A DNA stretch of 64,000 nt. Source: Poseidonocella sp. HB161398 (lineage in GTDB: Bacteria; Pseudomonadota; Alphaproteobacteria; Rhodobacterales; Rhodobacteraceae). Position 1 is the stretch's first letter; the number at the start of each line of letters is the position of its first letter. The notes beneath the pieces were generated by a model that was not told where the DNA came from, ran no database searches, and was given only the letters and a program-made list of their open reading frames with translations. Location of the stretch: contig NZ_VATA01000040.1 of NCBI RefSeq assembly GCF_005870025.1, forward strand, positions 1 to 64,000. Reading direction: 5' to 3'. Of this stretch, positions 8,906 through 18,050 are shown piece by piece. Position numbers and translations under genes: made by a program.

Positions 8906-8962
8906 GCCCGGCCGCGCCCTCTGGCGGCGCGGCGGCTCGGGCCATCTGCAAGGGATATATTC

Positions 8963-9892
8963 ATGAGTTCGGGATTGCTGGCGCTCTTGGATGACGTGGC
9001 GCTGATCGCGAAGACGGCGGCTGCCTCGGTCGATGACGTGGCGGGGATGACCGCCAAGGCCGGGTCGAAGGCGGCCGGGGTGGTGATCGACGACGCCGCG
9101 GTGGCGCCGCGCTTCGTCATGGGCTTCTCGCCGGCGCGCGAGATCCCCATCGTCTGGAAGATCGCCAAGGGCTCGGTCTTCAACAAGCTGGTGATCCTGC
9201 TGCCCGGCGCGCTGCTCTTGAGCCAGTTCGCGCCCTGGGCGATCACGCCGATCCTGATGGCCGGCGGGCTCTTCCTGTGCTTCGAGGGCGCCGAGAAGGT
9301 GCTGGAGATGATCCGCCCGCACAAGGAGGATGCCAGCGCGCCGGGCGTGGCGCCGGGGGCCGATCTGGAGAAGGTGCGGGTCAATTCGGCGATCAAGACC
9401 GACCTGATCCTCTCGGCGGAAATCATGGCGATCTCGCTCAGCTCGCTGCCCGACTCGCCGCTCTGGGAGCAGGCGATCGTGCTGGCCGCGGTCGGCATCG
9501 CGATCACCGCCGGGGTCTACGGCGCCGTGGCGCTGATCGTGAAGGCCGACGATATCGGGCTGCACCTGGCGGAGAACAGCGGCTCGCAGGCGGTGCAGCG
9601 CTTCGGCCGCTGGCTGGTCCGGGCGATGCCCTGGGTGCTTTTCGCGCTGGCCAAGATCGGCATGGTGGCGATGCTCTGGGTCGGCGGCGGCATCCTGCTG
9701 CACGGCTCGGAAGAGCTGGGGCTGCACGCGCCCGCGGAGATGGTGCACCACCTGCAGGAGGCCGCAGGCCATGCCGTGCCCTTCATCGGCTGGCTGGCGG
9801 CTGCGGCGGCCTCGTCGGTGCTGGGGCTCGCCATCGGCTTCTGCCTCGTGCCGCTCGGCCATCTGGTGGCGCGGCTGCGCGGCGGGCACTGA
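8963..9892 (+). CDS. DUF808 / YedI-family inner-membrane protein
   Basis: The 309-residue polytopic protein has the hallmark N-terminus of the family (MSSGLLALLDDVALIAKTAA..SVDDVAGMTAKAG), followed by several hydrophobic segments (about residues 70-105, 150-195, 220-250, 270-300) and the conserved loop FEGAEKVLEMI. Its function is unknown in all organisms I know of. The start follows AAGGGATATATTC, a weak ribosome site. It is convergent with the DAACS symporter; a hairpin lies between them. Confidence 0.88.
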   Translation: MSSGLLALLDDVALIAKTAAASVDDVAGMTAKAGSKAAGVVIDDAAVAPRFVMGFSPAREIPIVWKIAKGSVFNKLVILLPGALLLSQFAPWAITPILMAGGLFLCFEGAEKVLEMIRPHKEDASAPGVAPGADLEKVRVNSAIKTDLILSAEIMAISLSSLPDSPLWEQAIVLAAVGIAITAGVYGAVALIVKADDIGLHLAENSGSQAVQRFGRWLVRAMPWVLFALAKIGMVAMLWVGGGILLHGSEELGLHAPAEMVHHLQEAAGHAVPFIGWLAAAAASSVLGLAIGFCLVPLGHLVARLRGGH

Positions 9893-10103
9893 GCGCCCGG
9901 CGCGGGGTTCTTGACAGCCCCCTAAGACAAGTGCCTGATTTTTAGGGATTACGCGCTTTGGGAAATGGGCGTTTTCCTGTAGGGTCATCTGACACAGGCG
10001 CACCTTGCGCCGACAGGTATCACGGACAGGGGTGTGTCCGGGGTGGAAGAGAGGGTTCCGGCTGACCGGAACCCTCTTCGCGTTTCCGGGCCTTGCCCCG
10101 GGC
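9893..10103 (+). other. Hairpin-rich gap, possible small RNA locus
   Basis: Three stem-loops follow one another: 9997-10011 (GGCGCA/TGCGCC), 10023-10040 (CGGACA/TGTCCG) and the terminator-like hairpin at 10050-10077. A TTGACA at 9911 has no good -10; a TTTGGG...TAGGGT pair with 17-bp spacing just after 9956 would start RNA near 9990. No ORF is present. This is structure without a recognised RNA family. Confidence 0.3.
10050..10080. terminator. Bidirectional terminator hairpin between convergent genes
   Basis: An eleven-base-pair perfect stem (GAGGGTTCCGG/CCGGAACCCTC, with an extra A-T pair at the base) closes on a CTGA loop and is followed by TTCGCGTTTC. It lies between the rightward DUF808 gene and the leftward DAACS symporter, where a shared terminator is expected. 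Confidence 0.65.
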
Positions 10104-11477
10104 CTATTCCGCGGGCCGGTGCTCGGCCGCATGGACGGCATCGGCCAGGCGCTTCTCGGTCTCCGGGTCGATGTCGAGCCCGTGCTCGCTCTCCGCGCCG
10201 GCATCCGGATTGGCGAAGGTCGCGAGGTCGAGCTTGCCCTCCGTCTTGGCGACCAGCACCGTCACCATCGCGTCGCCGGTCACGTTCACCGCGGTGCGCA
10301 GCATGTCCATCAGCCGGTCGACGCCGAGGATGATCGCGATCCCGTCAAGCGGCAGCCCGACCTGGCTGAGCACCATGGTCAGCATCACCATGCCGACGCC
10401 GGGCACGCCGGCCGTGCCGATCGAGGCCAGCACGGCCATGCCGATCACCGTCAGGTAGCCCGAGACGCCTAGATCGACGCCGTAGACATTGGCGATGAAG
10501 ACCGTCGCCACGCCCTGCATGATCGCGGTGCCGTCCATGTTGATGGTGGCGCCGAAGGGGATGGTGAAGGAGGCGACCGAGGGATCGGCGCCCATCTTCT
10601 CGGTCACGCCCTGGTAGTTGACCGGGATCGTCGCCGAGGAGGAGGCGGTGGAGAAGGCGAAGACCTGGGTCGGCCACATCTTCTTCAGGAAGGTCACGGG
10701 GCTGAGCCCGGTGAAGACCTTGAAGATGATCATCAGCACCACGAAGCAGTGCAGCAGCAGCGCCAGCACCAGCGACGAGACATAGCCCAGCACCGGCAGG
10801 AAGACGACCAGACCCTCCTGGGCGAAGACCTTGGCGATCAGGCAGAACACGCCGTAGGGGGCGAAATGCATGACGATCTCGACGATTTTCATCATCAGCT
10901 CGTTCATGAATTCGCAGGCTTCGAGGAACGGTTTCGAGATGTCGCCCAGCATCAGCGCGGCGACCGCCAGCACGATGACGTAGAAGATGATCTGCAGCAT
11001 CTGGCCGTTGGCCGCTGCCGCGATCGGGTTCGAGGGCACGATGTCGGCGATCACGTTCCACGCGGAGGGGGCCTCCTTGCCCGCGACCGAGCCGGCCTCG
11101 ACGCCCGCCATCTCGAAGCCGCTGCCGGGCCCGATGATCAGCGAGATGCCGATGGCCATCATGATGGCCAGCGCCGTGGTGGCGATGTAGAGGACCAGCG
11201 ACTTGCCGCCCACGCGGCCGAGCGCCGAGATGTCGCCGATCCCGGCGACGCCGCAGATCAGCGAGAAGATGACCAGCGGCACGACCAGCATCTTCAGCGC
11301 GTTCATGAAGATCGTGCCGACCATGGTGAACAGCCCGTTGACGAGCAGGCTGTTGAGGAAGCCGAGATCGACGGCATTCAGGATCAGCCCGACGACGATC
11401 CCGCTTGCCATGGCGATCAGTATCTTCGCAGTGAGCGACATGCGGCCGCCCCCTGATGTTGCATCCGGACTAGCCAT
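10104..11477 (-). CDS. Dicarboxylate/amino-acid:cation symporter (DAACS family)
   Basis: The 457-residue inner-membrane carrier resembles GltP/DctA. The re-entrant loop signature FSTASSSATIPV and the transmembrane-7/8 motif PFGATINMDGTAIMQG, which form the cation and substrate sites, are both intact, as is the late GVDRLMDMLRTAVNVTGD motif carrying the Asp and Arg/Asn that bind the substrate carboxylates. It takes up C4-dicarboxylates or acidic amino acids with Na+ or H+. ATG at 11477 is chosen over 11555 because AGGAG lies 7 bases upstream. The hydrophilic C-terminal tail (about 30 residues, acidic) is unremarkable. Confidence 0.9.
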   Translation of the reverse strand: MASPDATSGGGRMSLTAKILIAMASGIVVGLILNAVDLGFLNSLLVNGLFTMVGTIFMNALKMLVVPLVIFSLICGVAGIGDISALGRVGGKSLVLYIATTALAIMMAIGISLIIGPGSGFEMAGVEAGSVAGKEAPSAWNVIADIVPSNPIAAAANGQMLQIIFYVIVLAVAALMLGDISKPFLEACEFMNELMMKIVEIVMHFAPYGVFCLIAKVFAQEGLVVFLPVLGYVSSLVLALLLHCFVVLMIIFKVFTGLSPVTFLKKMWPTQVFAFSTASSSATIPVNYQGVTEKMGADPSVASFTIPFGATINMDGTAIMQGVATVFIANVYGVDLGVSGYLTVIGMAVLASIGTAGVPGVGMVMLTMVLSQVGLPLDGIAIILGVDRLMDMLRTAVNVTGDAMVTVLVAKTEGKLDLATFANPDAGAESEHGLDIDPETEKRLADAVHAAEHRPAE

Positions 11478-11865
11478 GCGGAGACTCCTGCATTCCCTGT
11501 TATATGGGCTCGAGGATAAGCCGGGATTGCCGGTGGCAAAGCGCCGGGGACGCATTCAGCCGCCGCAATCGGTCCGGGCAAGGAAGAATTGCCCATGATT
11601 TAGGCGAAAATCGGGACATTTTCCGCCGGAGATCCGGCCCGGCCAGCTCCGGCCAGCTTGGGCGGCCCCGGTGCGGCGCAGATCGCGGGCTGCTCCGTTC
11701 TGTCGGCGGGACCGCGCCCGCGCGGTTCAAGCCCCTTGACCATGGCCGCCGCGTTCGCGACATCTTGGGGCCATCTGCAGCGGGCAGGCCGGCGCGGGAC
11801 TCCGTGCCGGGCCGGCCCGGTCCATGGCGGGCAGGGACTGTCCCCCCGAAACTGGTGAGTGTCCG
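11478..11865. other. Intergenic region between the DAACS symporter and the EVE gene
   Basis: These 388 bp separate divergent genes and should hold both promoters. On the minus strand a TATAAC about 20 bases before the symporter ribosome site may be a -10. On the plus strand a TTGACC near 11733 lacks a clear -10. No ORF or RNA is recognised. Confidence 0.35.
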
Positions 11866-12285
<420 letters not shown>

Positions 12286-12407
12286 CCCTGCTGCGCCGGG
12301 CCATCGCCTGCCGCGCCGTCCGCCCGGTCCTGGTCCGGCCTGCGTCCGTGCGCCGGTTGCCGGGCGGCGTGCGCTTGTGTCAAACCTGCGTGAAAGACAG
12401 GGAGAGC

Positions 12408-12440
12408 GGATTTCAATTGCAACTCCCTCGCAAGTAGAAC
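12408..12440 (+). promoter_or_regulatory. Imperfect inverted repeat upstream of the NRAMP gene, possible metal-regulator site
   Basis: AATTGC and GCAAGT flank an 8-10-base centre about 45 bp before the NRAMP start (TTGC...GCAA arms). Manganese-transporter genes in alphaproteobacteria are commonly repressed by a Fur/Mur-type protein at such AT-richer inverted repeats. The match to any consensus is from memory and weak. Confidence 0.25.
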
Positions 12441-12470
12441 CCAGCCAATTGGCGCAAGGCAGTGCGAGTC

Positions 12471-13760
12471 ATGCAGAGTCTCACGGACCGGACACGGGCC
12501 GGAATCAATTCCTTTCTTTCAGGAGAATCCCGCGGATTGCGCGGCCGCCTGCTTTTCGCGGGCCCGGCGGTGGTGGCCTCGGTCGCCTATATGGACCCCG
12601 GAAACTACGCCACCAACATCCAGGCGGGGGCGGGCTACGGCTACCAGCTGCTCTGGGTGGTGCTGATGGCCAACCTGATCGCGATGCTGTTCCAGGGGCT
12701 CTCGGCGCGGCTCGGCATCGTCACCGGCCGCAACCTGGCGGAGCTGTCGCGCGACCGCTTTCCCCGGCCGCTGGTCTGGGGGATGTGGGCGGTCAGCGAA
12801 GTGGCGGCGATGGCCACCGACCTGGCGGAATTCCTCGGCGGCGCGATCGGCCTGTCGCTGCTCTTCGGGCTGCCGCTGCTGGCGGGGATGGCGGTGACGG
12901 CGATCGTGACCTACGGGCTCCTGATGTTCGAGGGGCGGGGCTTCCGCCCGATGGAGCTGATCATCGGCGCCATGGTAGGGGTGATCGGCCTGTGCTACCT
13001 GGCCGAGATGCTGATCGCGCCGGTCGACTGGGCGGCGGCCGGGGCGGGGATGGCGACGCCGGCCCTGCCGGACGCCATGGCGCTGACCATCGCGGTGGGC
13101 ATCATCGGCGCGACCGTGATGCCGCATGCGATCTACCTGCATTCCGGCCTGACGCAGGCCCGCGCCCGTCCGAGGAACGCGGCCGAGCGGCGGCGGCTGG
13201 TCTCCTATTCCAATACCGAGGTCGTTCTGGCCCTGGCCGTGGCGGGGATGATCAACGTGGCGATGGTCATCATGGCGGCCAGCGCCTTCCATCGCGGCCA
13301 TTCCGAAGTGGCCGAGATCGAGACTGCCTACCACACGCTGACGCCGCTCCTGGGCGGGGCGGCGGCGGCGGCCTTCCTGGTCTCGCTGATCGCCTCGGGC
13401 GTCTCCAGCTCGGTGGTGGGGACGATGGCCGGGCAGATGATCATGCAGGGCTTCCTGCGGGTGCGGGTGCCGATCTGGCTGCGCCGCGCCGTGACCATGG
13501 TGCCGGCCTTCGCGGTGGTGCTGGCGGGGGTGAACGCGACCCAGGCGCTGGTGATGAGCCAGGTGGTGCTGTCGATCGCGCTGCCGGTGCCGATGCTGGC
13601 GCTTCTCTATTTCGTGTCGCGCCGCGACGTGATGGGCGAGCTGGCCGTGTCGGCGCCGGTGATGGCGCTGGCCGGGGCCGGCGCGGTGCTGGTCCTCGGC
13701 CTGAATGCCGTGCTCCTGGCCGGGGCCTTCGGGCTCAGCCTGCCGTTCCTGGCGGGCTGA
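12471..13760 (+). CDS. mntH: NRAMP-family divalent metal (Mn2+/Fe2+) transporter, MntH-like
   Basis: The 429-residue proton-coupled metal importer shows the metal-binding DPGN motif (MDPGNYATNI near residue 40) and the second metal-site motif MPHAIYLHS near 225, which together define NRAMP transporters. About eleven hydrophobic segments follow one another through the protein. ATG at 12471 has AAGG 11 bases upstream; a GTG nine bases earlier is possible. A TTGC...GCAA inverted repeat in the leader may be an operator. The gene converges with yciI, leaving 10 bp between the stops. Confidence 0.9.
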   Translation: MQSLTDRTRAGINSFLSGESRGLRGRLLFAGPAVVASVAYMDPGNYATNIQAGAGYGYQLLWVVLMANLIAMLFQGLSARLGIVTGRNLAELSRDRFPRPLVWGMWAVSEVAAMATDLAEFLGGAIGLSLLFGLPLLAGMAVTAIVTYGLLMFEGRGFRPMELIIGAMVGVIGLCYLAEMLIAPVDWAAAGAGMATPALPDAMALTIAVGIIGATVMPHAIYLHSGLTQARARPRNAAERRRLVSYSNTEVVLALAVAGMINVAMVIMAASAFHRGHSEVAEIETAYHTLTPLLGGAAAAAFLVSLIASGVSSSVVGTMAGQMIMQGFLRVRVPIWLRRAVTMVPAFAVVLAGVNATQALVMSQVVLSIALPVPMLALLYFVSRRDVMGELAVSAPVMALAGAGAVLVLGLNAVLLAGAFGLSLPFLAG

Positions 13761-13770
13761 GCGGGCCGGG

Positions 13771-14043
13771 TCAGCCGATCACGCGGTTCCAGTGCATGAC
13801 CTGCACGCTGTCGAAAAGACCGGCCTTTGCATAGGGATCGCCGGCTGCCCACTCGGCCGCCTGCTCCTCGGTCTCCACCGACAGGATCACCAGCGAGCCG
13901 ATCATCTGCCCCTGGGGGTCGAGGAACGGGCCGGCCTGCTCGACCGCGCCGGTTTCGGCGATATAGGCCAGATGCGCGTCGCGGTTGGCCTTGCGGATCT
14001 CAAGCGCGCCGGGCTTGTCCAGGCAGATCAGGGTATAGGGCAT
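13771..14043 (-). CDS. YciI-family protein
   Basis: The 90-residue single-domain protein shows the ferredoxin-like YciI fold signature: an early R-x2-H (NRDAHLAYI), then GPFLD..GQMIGSLVIL and the DPYAKAGLFDSVQV motif with the conserved Asp-Pro-Tyr. These small proteins are often found near gpsA and may be enzymes or ligand sensors; no function is assigned. It is cytoplasmic. A 444-bp gene-free gap lies on its upstream side. Confidence 0.88.
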   Translation of the reverse strand: MPYTLICLDKPGALEIRKANRDAHLAYIAETGAVEQAGPFLDPQGQMIGSLVILSVETEEQAAEWAAGDPYAKAGLFDSVQVMHWNRVIG

Positions 14044-14487
14044 GGAACGGACTCCTCTATGCGTTCGCCCGTACCTAGTGCCTTTCGGGCGCGGATGGGA
14101 ATATCCGGCAGCGCTTTCGCGCGGAAAGCCGCGGTCCGGGCCAATCGAATGCGCTGCCGGCGCCGTCCGGCGCGCAGCGCCCGGGCCAGCGCATGTTCCC
14201 CGAACTCGACAGGCCCGCGGCCGGCATGTGCGTGCCGGAGCCGTGCTGCGATGCCCGCGAGCCTTTCCGCCGCCGATGTCCGGACGGCCCCGCGCGGGAC
14301 TGCGGCGGCGAAGACCGGAGCCTGTCGCGGAGGGCGCCGGCCGCCTGCCTGCACTGCCCGGTCCCGGCGGCGCGACTCTTTTCGGGCGCTGCTGTCGCGC
14401 GGCGCGGCGGGCCGTCTGTCCTATGGTCCCCGCCCGGTGCGGCAGCCGCTTTGCGCGCGGGATGTCCCGCCCCGAAACGGCGGAGCG
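14044..14487. other. Gene-free gap between yciI and the SDR gene
   Basis: This stretch of 444 bp is very GC-rich. The open frames here are short, arginine/proline-rich in translation and unlike any family, as expected of non-coding DNA at this GC. No tRNA, repeat or convincing terminator was seen. The leader of yciI must lie at its left end. Confidence 0.4.
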
Positions 14488-15162
14488 TCACTCCTCGTAG
14501 ATCATCTTCTTCGTCATCCCGCCATCGACGGCGAGGGTCTGGCCGGTGACGAAGCCCGCCGTGGCGAGGTAGAGCACGGCCCCGGCGATGTCGTCCGGCC
14601 GGCCGGCGCGGCCCGCCGGGTGCTGGGCATGGTCGCTTTCGCTCAGGTCCGGGTCATCGGTGATCCAGCCCGGGGCGATGGCATTCACGCGGATCCGCGG
14701 GCCGAGCTGCACCGCCAGGGCCTGGGCCAGCGAGACCATCCCGCCCTTGGCCGCGGCATAGGCGAAGTCGTGCCCCTCGGACATCAGCGCCCGGGTCGAG
14801 GCCATCATCACGATCGCGCCGCCCGCCTGCATGCGCGGCAGCGCCGCGCGGCTGACCAGGAAGGCGCCGGTCAGATGGCTGCCGATCATGCCGTTCCAGT
14901 CCTCCAGCGTCGTCTTGCCCAGATCGGGCGTCTGTGCGCCGACCTTGCCGCCATTGTTCACGACAAGGCCGATCTCGTCCCAGCCGAGCGCGTCGAAGGC
15001 GGCGGCGACGGAGGCCTCGTCGGAGATGTCGCAGCGGACCTGCCGGCCGGCCCGGCCGTCGGCCAGATCGAGGCTCGCGACCTCCCAGCCATCGGCCAGC
15101 AGCCGCTCGCAGATGGCGGTGCCGATCAGCCCGGCCCCGCCGGTGACGATGGCGCGTTTCAT
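14488..15162 (-). CDS. Short-chain dehydrogenase/reductase (SDR)
   Basis: This is a 224-residue classical SDR: TGGAGLIG cofactor motif at residues 7-14, NNGG structural motif near 67, catalytic Ser in MASTRAL, YAAAKGG (Tyr-x3-Lys) near 135 and the RVNAIAPGWI segment. It uses NAD(P)(H) to oxidise or reduce an unknown alcohol/ketone. It is shorter than the usual 245-260 residues, mainly through tight loops, but all catalytic residues are present. It lies three bases after the gpsA stop on the same strand, so it probably belongs to the tsaD-gpsA transcript. Confidence 0.85.
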   Translation of the reverse strand: MKRAIVTGGAGLIGTAICERLLADGWEVASLDLADGRAGRQVRCDISDEASVAAAFDALGWDEIGLVVNNGGKVGAQTPDLGKTTLEDWNGMIGSHLTGAFLVSRAALPRMQAGGAIVMMASTRALMSEGHDFAYAAAKGGMVSLAQALAVQLGPRIRVNAIAPGWITDDPDLSESDHAQHPAGRAGRPDDIAGAVLYLATAGFVTGQTLAVDGGMTKKMIYEE

Positions 15163-15165
15163 CCT

Positions 15166-16113
15166 CTATTCCTCCCGCAGCGGACGGGCCATCAGCGCGG
15201 CCAGCGCCTCGGCCACCGAAAGATCGCCGTCGACCAGCCGCGCGACCGCGCGGGTGACCGGCAAATCGAGCCCGGCGCGCTCTGCCAGCCGCGCCATGGC
15301 GCGCGCGGTGGCGGCGCCCTCGACGGTCATCGACGGATCCGGCGCCGCGCCGCGGCCGAGCGCCAGCCCGGCGCGGTAGTTGCGCGACTGCTCGGAGGTG
15401 CAGGTCAGCACCAGGTCGCCGAAGCCCGAAAGCCCGGTCAGCGTCTCGGGCCGGGCCCCCAGATGCGCCGCGGCGCGGGCCATCTCGGCAAAGCCGCGGG
15501 TCATGATCGCGGCGCGGGCGCTGTCGCCCAGCCCGGCGCCGATCACCGCGCCGGCCGCGATGGCGACGACATTCTTCAAGGCGCCGCCAAGCTCGGCCCC
15601 GGCCAAGTCGTCGGTCAGGTAGAGCCGCAGCGTCGGCGTCGACAGGAGCGCCTGCAGCCCCGCCGCGTCCTCGCCGGCGCAGGCCAGGGTCAGCGCGGTC
15701 GGCAGGCCGCTTGCGATATCGGCGGCAAAGCTCGGGCCGGTCAGCACCGCCGGGACGGCCCCGGGGGCGAGCTCGGAAATCAGGTGCGAGGGGCCGGTCA
15801 GCCTCGCCAGGTCGATCCCCTTGCAGCAGGCGACGAGCGTCCGGCCGGGCCAGAGGCCGGGATGCGCCTCGAGCAGCCCGGCCAGCGCCTGCATCGGCAC
15901 GGCCAGCAGGATCGCCTCGGCCCCGGCCAGGTCGCCCGGCGCGGCGGTGACGCGCAGCGCGTCGGGGAAGGCGATGCCGGGCAGGCGCGGGCTCTCGCGG
16001 CGGGCGGCCATGGCGGCGGGATCGCGGGCCCAGAGCACGACCTCCTGCCCGGCGCGCGCCAGGGTGATGGCCAGCGAGCTGCCGAAGGCGCCGCCGCCCA
16101 TCACGCCGATCAC
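15166..16113 (-). CDS. gpsA: Glycerol-3-phosphate dehydrogenase [NAD(P)+]
   Basis: The 315-residue cytoplasmic enzyme reduces dihydroxyacetone phosphate to sn-glycerol 3-phosphate for phospholipid synthesis. Seen are the Rossmann motif [10 protein letters not shown] at residues 6-15, the CCKGID segment, the catalytic-lysine region [13 protein letters not shown] and the C-terminal substrate motif [22 protein letters not shown]. Its start overlaps the tsaD stop by 4 bp (ATGA type), which indicates translational coupling; this tsaD-gpsA order is common in the family. Confidence 0.96.
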   Translation of the reverse strand: MIGVMGGGAFGSSLAITLARAGQEVVLWARDPAAMAARRESPRLPGIAFPDALRVTAAPGDLAGAEAILLAVPMQALAGLLEAHPGLWPGRTLVACCKGIDLARLTGPSHLISELAPGAVPAVLTGPSFAADIASGLPTALTLACAGEDAAGLQALLSTPTLRLYLTDDLAGAELGGALKNVVAIAAGAVIGAGLGDSARAAIMTRGFAEMARAAAHLGARPETLTGLSGFGDLVLTCTSEQSRNYRAGLALGRGAAPDPSMTVEGAATARAMARLAERAGLDLPVTRAVARLVDGDLSVAEALAALMARPLREE

Positions 16114-17219
16114 GCTTTCGGTCCCTTCTTGCCGGAGCCGAGCAGAGCCGGGCTGCGCTGGTCCAGCGGCCAGCGCGGCCGCGCCGCCAGATCCATGCCG
16201 TCGGCCTGGCCCGCGCGGAACCGCTCCAGCCCTGCCCAGGCGATCATCGCGCCGTTATCCGTGCAGAGCTTCAACGGCGGCGCGAGGAAGGGGATGCCGC
16301 CCGCGACCGCGGTCAGCCGCTCGCGCAGCGCCTGGTTCGCTGCCACGCCGCCGGCCACGGCGAAGCCCGTCAGCTGCAATCCGCGCTCGGCGCAGGCGGC
16401 CAGGGCGCGGCGGGACTTCTCGGCCAGCACGTCGGCCACCGCCGCCTGGAAGCCGGCGCAGAGATCGGCGCGGTCGCCGACCGTCAGCCCGCCCTTGCCC
16501 GCCATCGCCTGGTCGCGGGCGCGGATCAGCGCGGTCTTCAGCCCCGAGAAGCTCAGGTCGCAGCCGGGCCGGTCGAGGAGCGGCCGCGGGAAGCGGAACC
16601 GGGCCGGGTCGCCCTTGGCGGCTTCGCGCTCCACCGAGGGGCCCCCGGGCTGTTCCAGCCCGAGCAGCTTCGCGGTCTTGTCGAAAGCCTCGCCGGGGGC
16701 GTCGTCGATCGTGCCGCCGAGCCGGGTGAAGCGGTCGGGGCCCTCGGCCACCAGGAACTGGCAGTGCCCGCCCGAGACCAGCAGCATCAGGTAGGGGAAG
16801 CCGAGCCCGTCGGTCAGCCGCGGCGTCAGCGCATGGCCCGCCAGGTGGTTGACGCCGACCAGCGGCAGGCCCGCGCCCATGGCGATGCCCTTGGCGCACA
16901 TCACGCCCGCCAGCACGCCGCCGATCAGCCCGGGCCCGGCCGTCACCGCCACCAGATCCACCGCCGAGAGCGGCAGCCCGGCCGTGCCGAGCGCTTCCTC
17001 GACGGCCAGATCCATCTTCTCGGCATGGGCGCGGGCGGCAAGCTCGGGGACGACGCCACCGAAGGGCGCGTGCAGCGCCGCCTGGCCCAGCACCACATTG
17101 GCGAGGATCTCCGCCGGCCGGCCCGGCACATGGCGCAGCACCGCCGCCGCGGTGTCGTCGCAGCTGCTTTCCATCCCGAGCACCGTCAGCGCCCGGTCGT
17201 GACCCGTTGTTCTCTCCAT
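16110..17219 (-). CDS. tsaD: tRNA N6-adenosine threonylcarbamoyltransferase
   Basis: The 369-residue protein transfers the threonylcarbamoyl group from its adenylate onto A37 of ANN-decoding tRNAs, together with TsaB/TsaE. The metal-binding motif [16 protein letters not shown] is intact near residue 50, and the ASKHA-fold motifs [13 protein letters not shown] at the N-terminus, [10 protein letters not shown] near 145 and the late NGAMIAWAG are all visible. Its start region faces hemD at 51 bp, so promoters for both share that interval. Confidence 0.96.
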   Translation of the reverse strand: MERTTGHDRALTVLGMESSCDDTAAAVLRHVPGRPAEILANVVLGQAALHAPFGGVVPELAARAHAEKMDLAVEEALGTAGLPLSAVDLVAVTAGPGLIGGVLAGVMCAKGIAMGAGLPLVGVNHLAGHALTPRLTDGLGFPYLMLLVSGGHCQFLVAEGPDRFTRLGGTIDDAPGEAFDKTAKLLGLEQPGGPSVEREAAKGDPARFRFPRPLLDRPGCDLSFSGLKTALIRARDQAMAGKGGLTVGDRADLCAGFQAAVADVLAEKSRRALAACAERGLQLTGFAVAGGVAANQALRERLTAVAGGIPFLAPPLKLCTDNGAMIAWAGLERFRAGQADGMDLAARPRWPLDQRSPALLGSGKKGPKA

Positions 17220-17270
17220 ATCCGGCAGCTAGCATCGGGGACCGACCGCCACAAGCTTGCCGAGCGTCCC

Positions 17271-17975
17271 GTGCCCCATGCCCCGCTGCTCCTGACCCGC
17301 CCCGCGCCCGAGTCGCGCCGCTTCGCCGCCGAGGCGCAGGCGCGCCTGGGGGAGGGGCCGGTGGTGATCTCGCCGGTGATGCAGATCGTGCCGCGGGCGG
17401 AGCTGCCTTCGCTCGAGGGGGTGGCGGGCGTGGTGCTGACCTCGGCGCAGGCGGTGCAGCCCGGGATCTGCTGGCCGCCGGGCCTGCCGGCCTGGTGCGT
17501 CGGCGGGCGCACCGCGGCGGCGGCGGCGGCGGCCGGGCTGGCGGCGCGGTCCGCCGAGGGGGCGCTGCCCGAGCTGATGGCGCTCCTCCTGCGCGAGCGT
17601 CCCGGCGGGCGGCTCCTGCATCTGCGCGGTGCCCATGTCTCGGCGCCCCTGGCGGCGCCGCTCTCGGCGGCCGGGCTCGATATCGGCGAGGCGGTGGTCT
17701 ACGATCAGGCCCCGGCGCCGCCCTGCGCAGACGCCCTGCGCCTCTTGGCGCAGCCCGGTCCGGTGCTGCTGCCGGTTTTCTCGGCACGCTCGGCACGGCT
17801 CCTGGCGCCGCTTCTTTCCGGAGCGGCGGCCGATCTTTTTGTTGCGGCAATCAGCCCTGCTGCCGCCGGTGCCCTGCCTGTGCAGAGTGCCGCCAGACTC
17901 GACGTGGCCGCGCGTCCGGATTCCGGGGCCGTGCTGGACCTGCTTGCCAAGCAAGACGCCAGTTTGCGTGCTTGA
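17271..17975 (+). CDS. hemD: Uroporphyrinogen-III synthase
   Basis: The 234-residue protein closes and inverts ring D of hydroxymethylbilane in tetrapyrrole synthesis. Sequence is poorly conserved in this family; the support is the N-terminal LLLTRPAPESRRFA, the VVLTSAQAV motif near residue 55, the LLHLRGAH..APLAAPL centre and VYDQAPAPP typical of the second domain start. The GTG at 17271 is the only start that gives the usual N-terminus. It is followed by the mitofilin-like and HemY genes, a tetrapyrrole cluster order common in this family; hemC is not adjacent here. Confidence 0.82.
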   Translation: MPHAPLLLTRPAPESRRFAAEAQARLGEGPVVISPVMQIVPRAELPSLEGVAGVVLTSAQAVQPGICWPPGLPAWCVGGRTAAAAAAAGLAARSAEGALPELMALLLRERPGGRLLHLRGAHVSAPLAAPLSAAGLDIGEAVVYDQAPAPPCADALRLLAQPGPVLLPVFSARSARLLAPLLSGAAADLFVAAISPAAAGALPVQSAARLDVAARPDSGAVLDLLAKQDASLRA

Positions 17976-18050
17976 GAAATCGAACGCCGCCGGTCTAAGT
18001 TGCAATTCGGGACAGACCCCGGCGGACAGCTCCAGGGAGAGGACGCAGTT

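Noticed and set aside
13705-16794. A plus-strand frame of 1029 residues
   Set aside because: It runs antisense through yciI, the SDR, gpsA and tsaD, all of which have complete family motifs on the other strand; it has no motif of its own.
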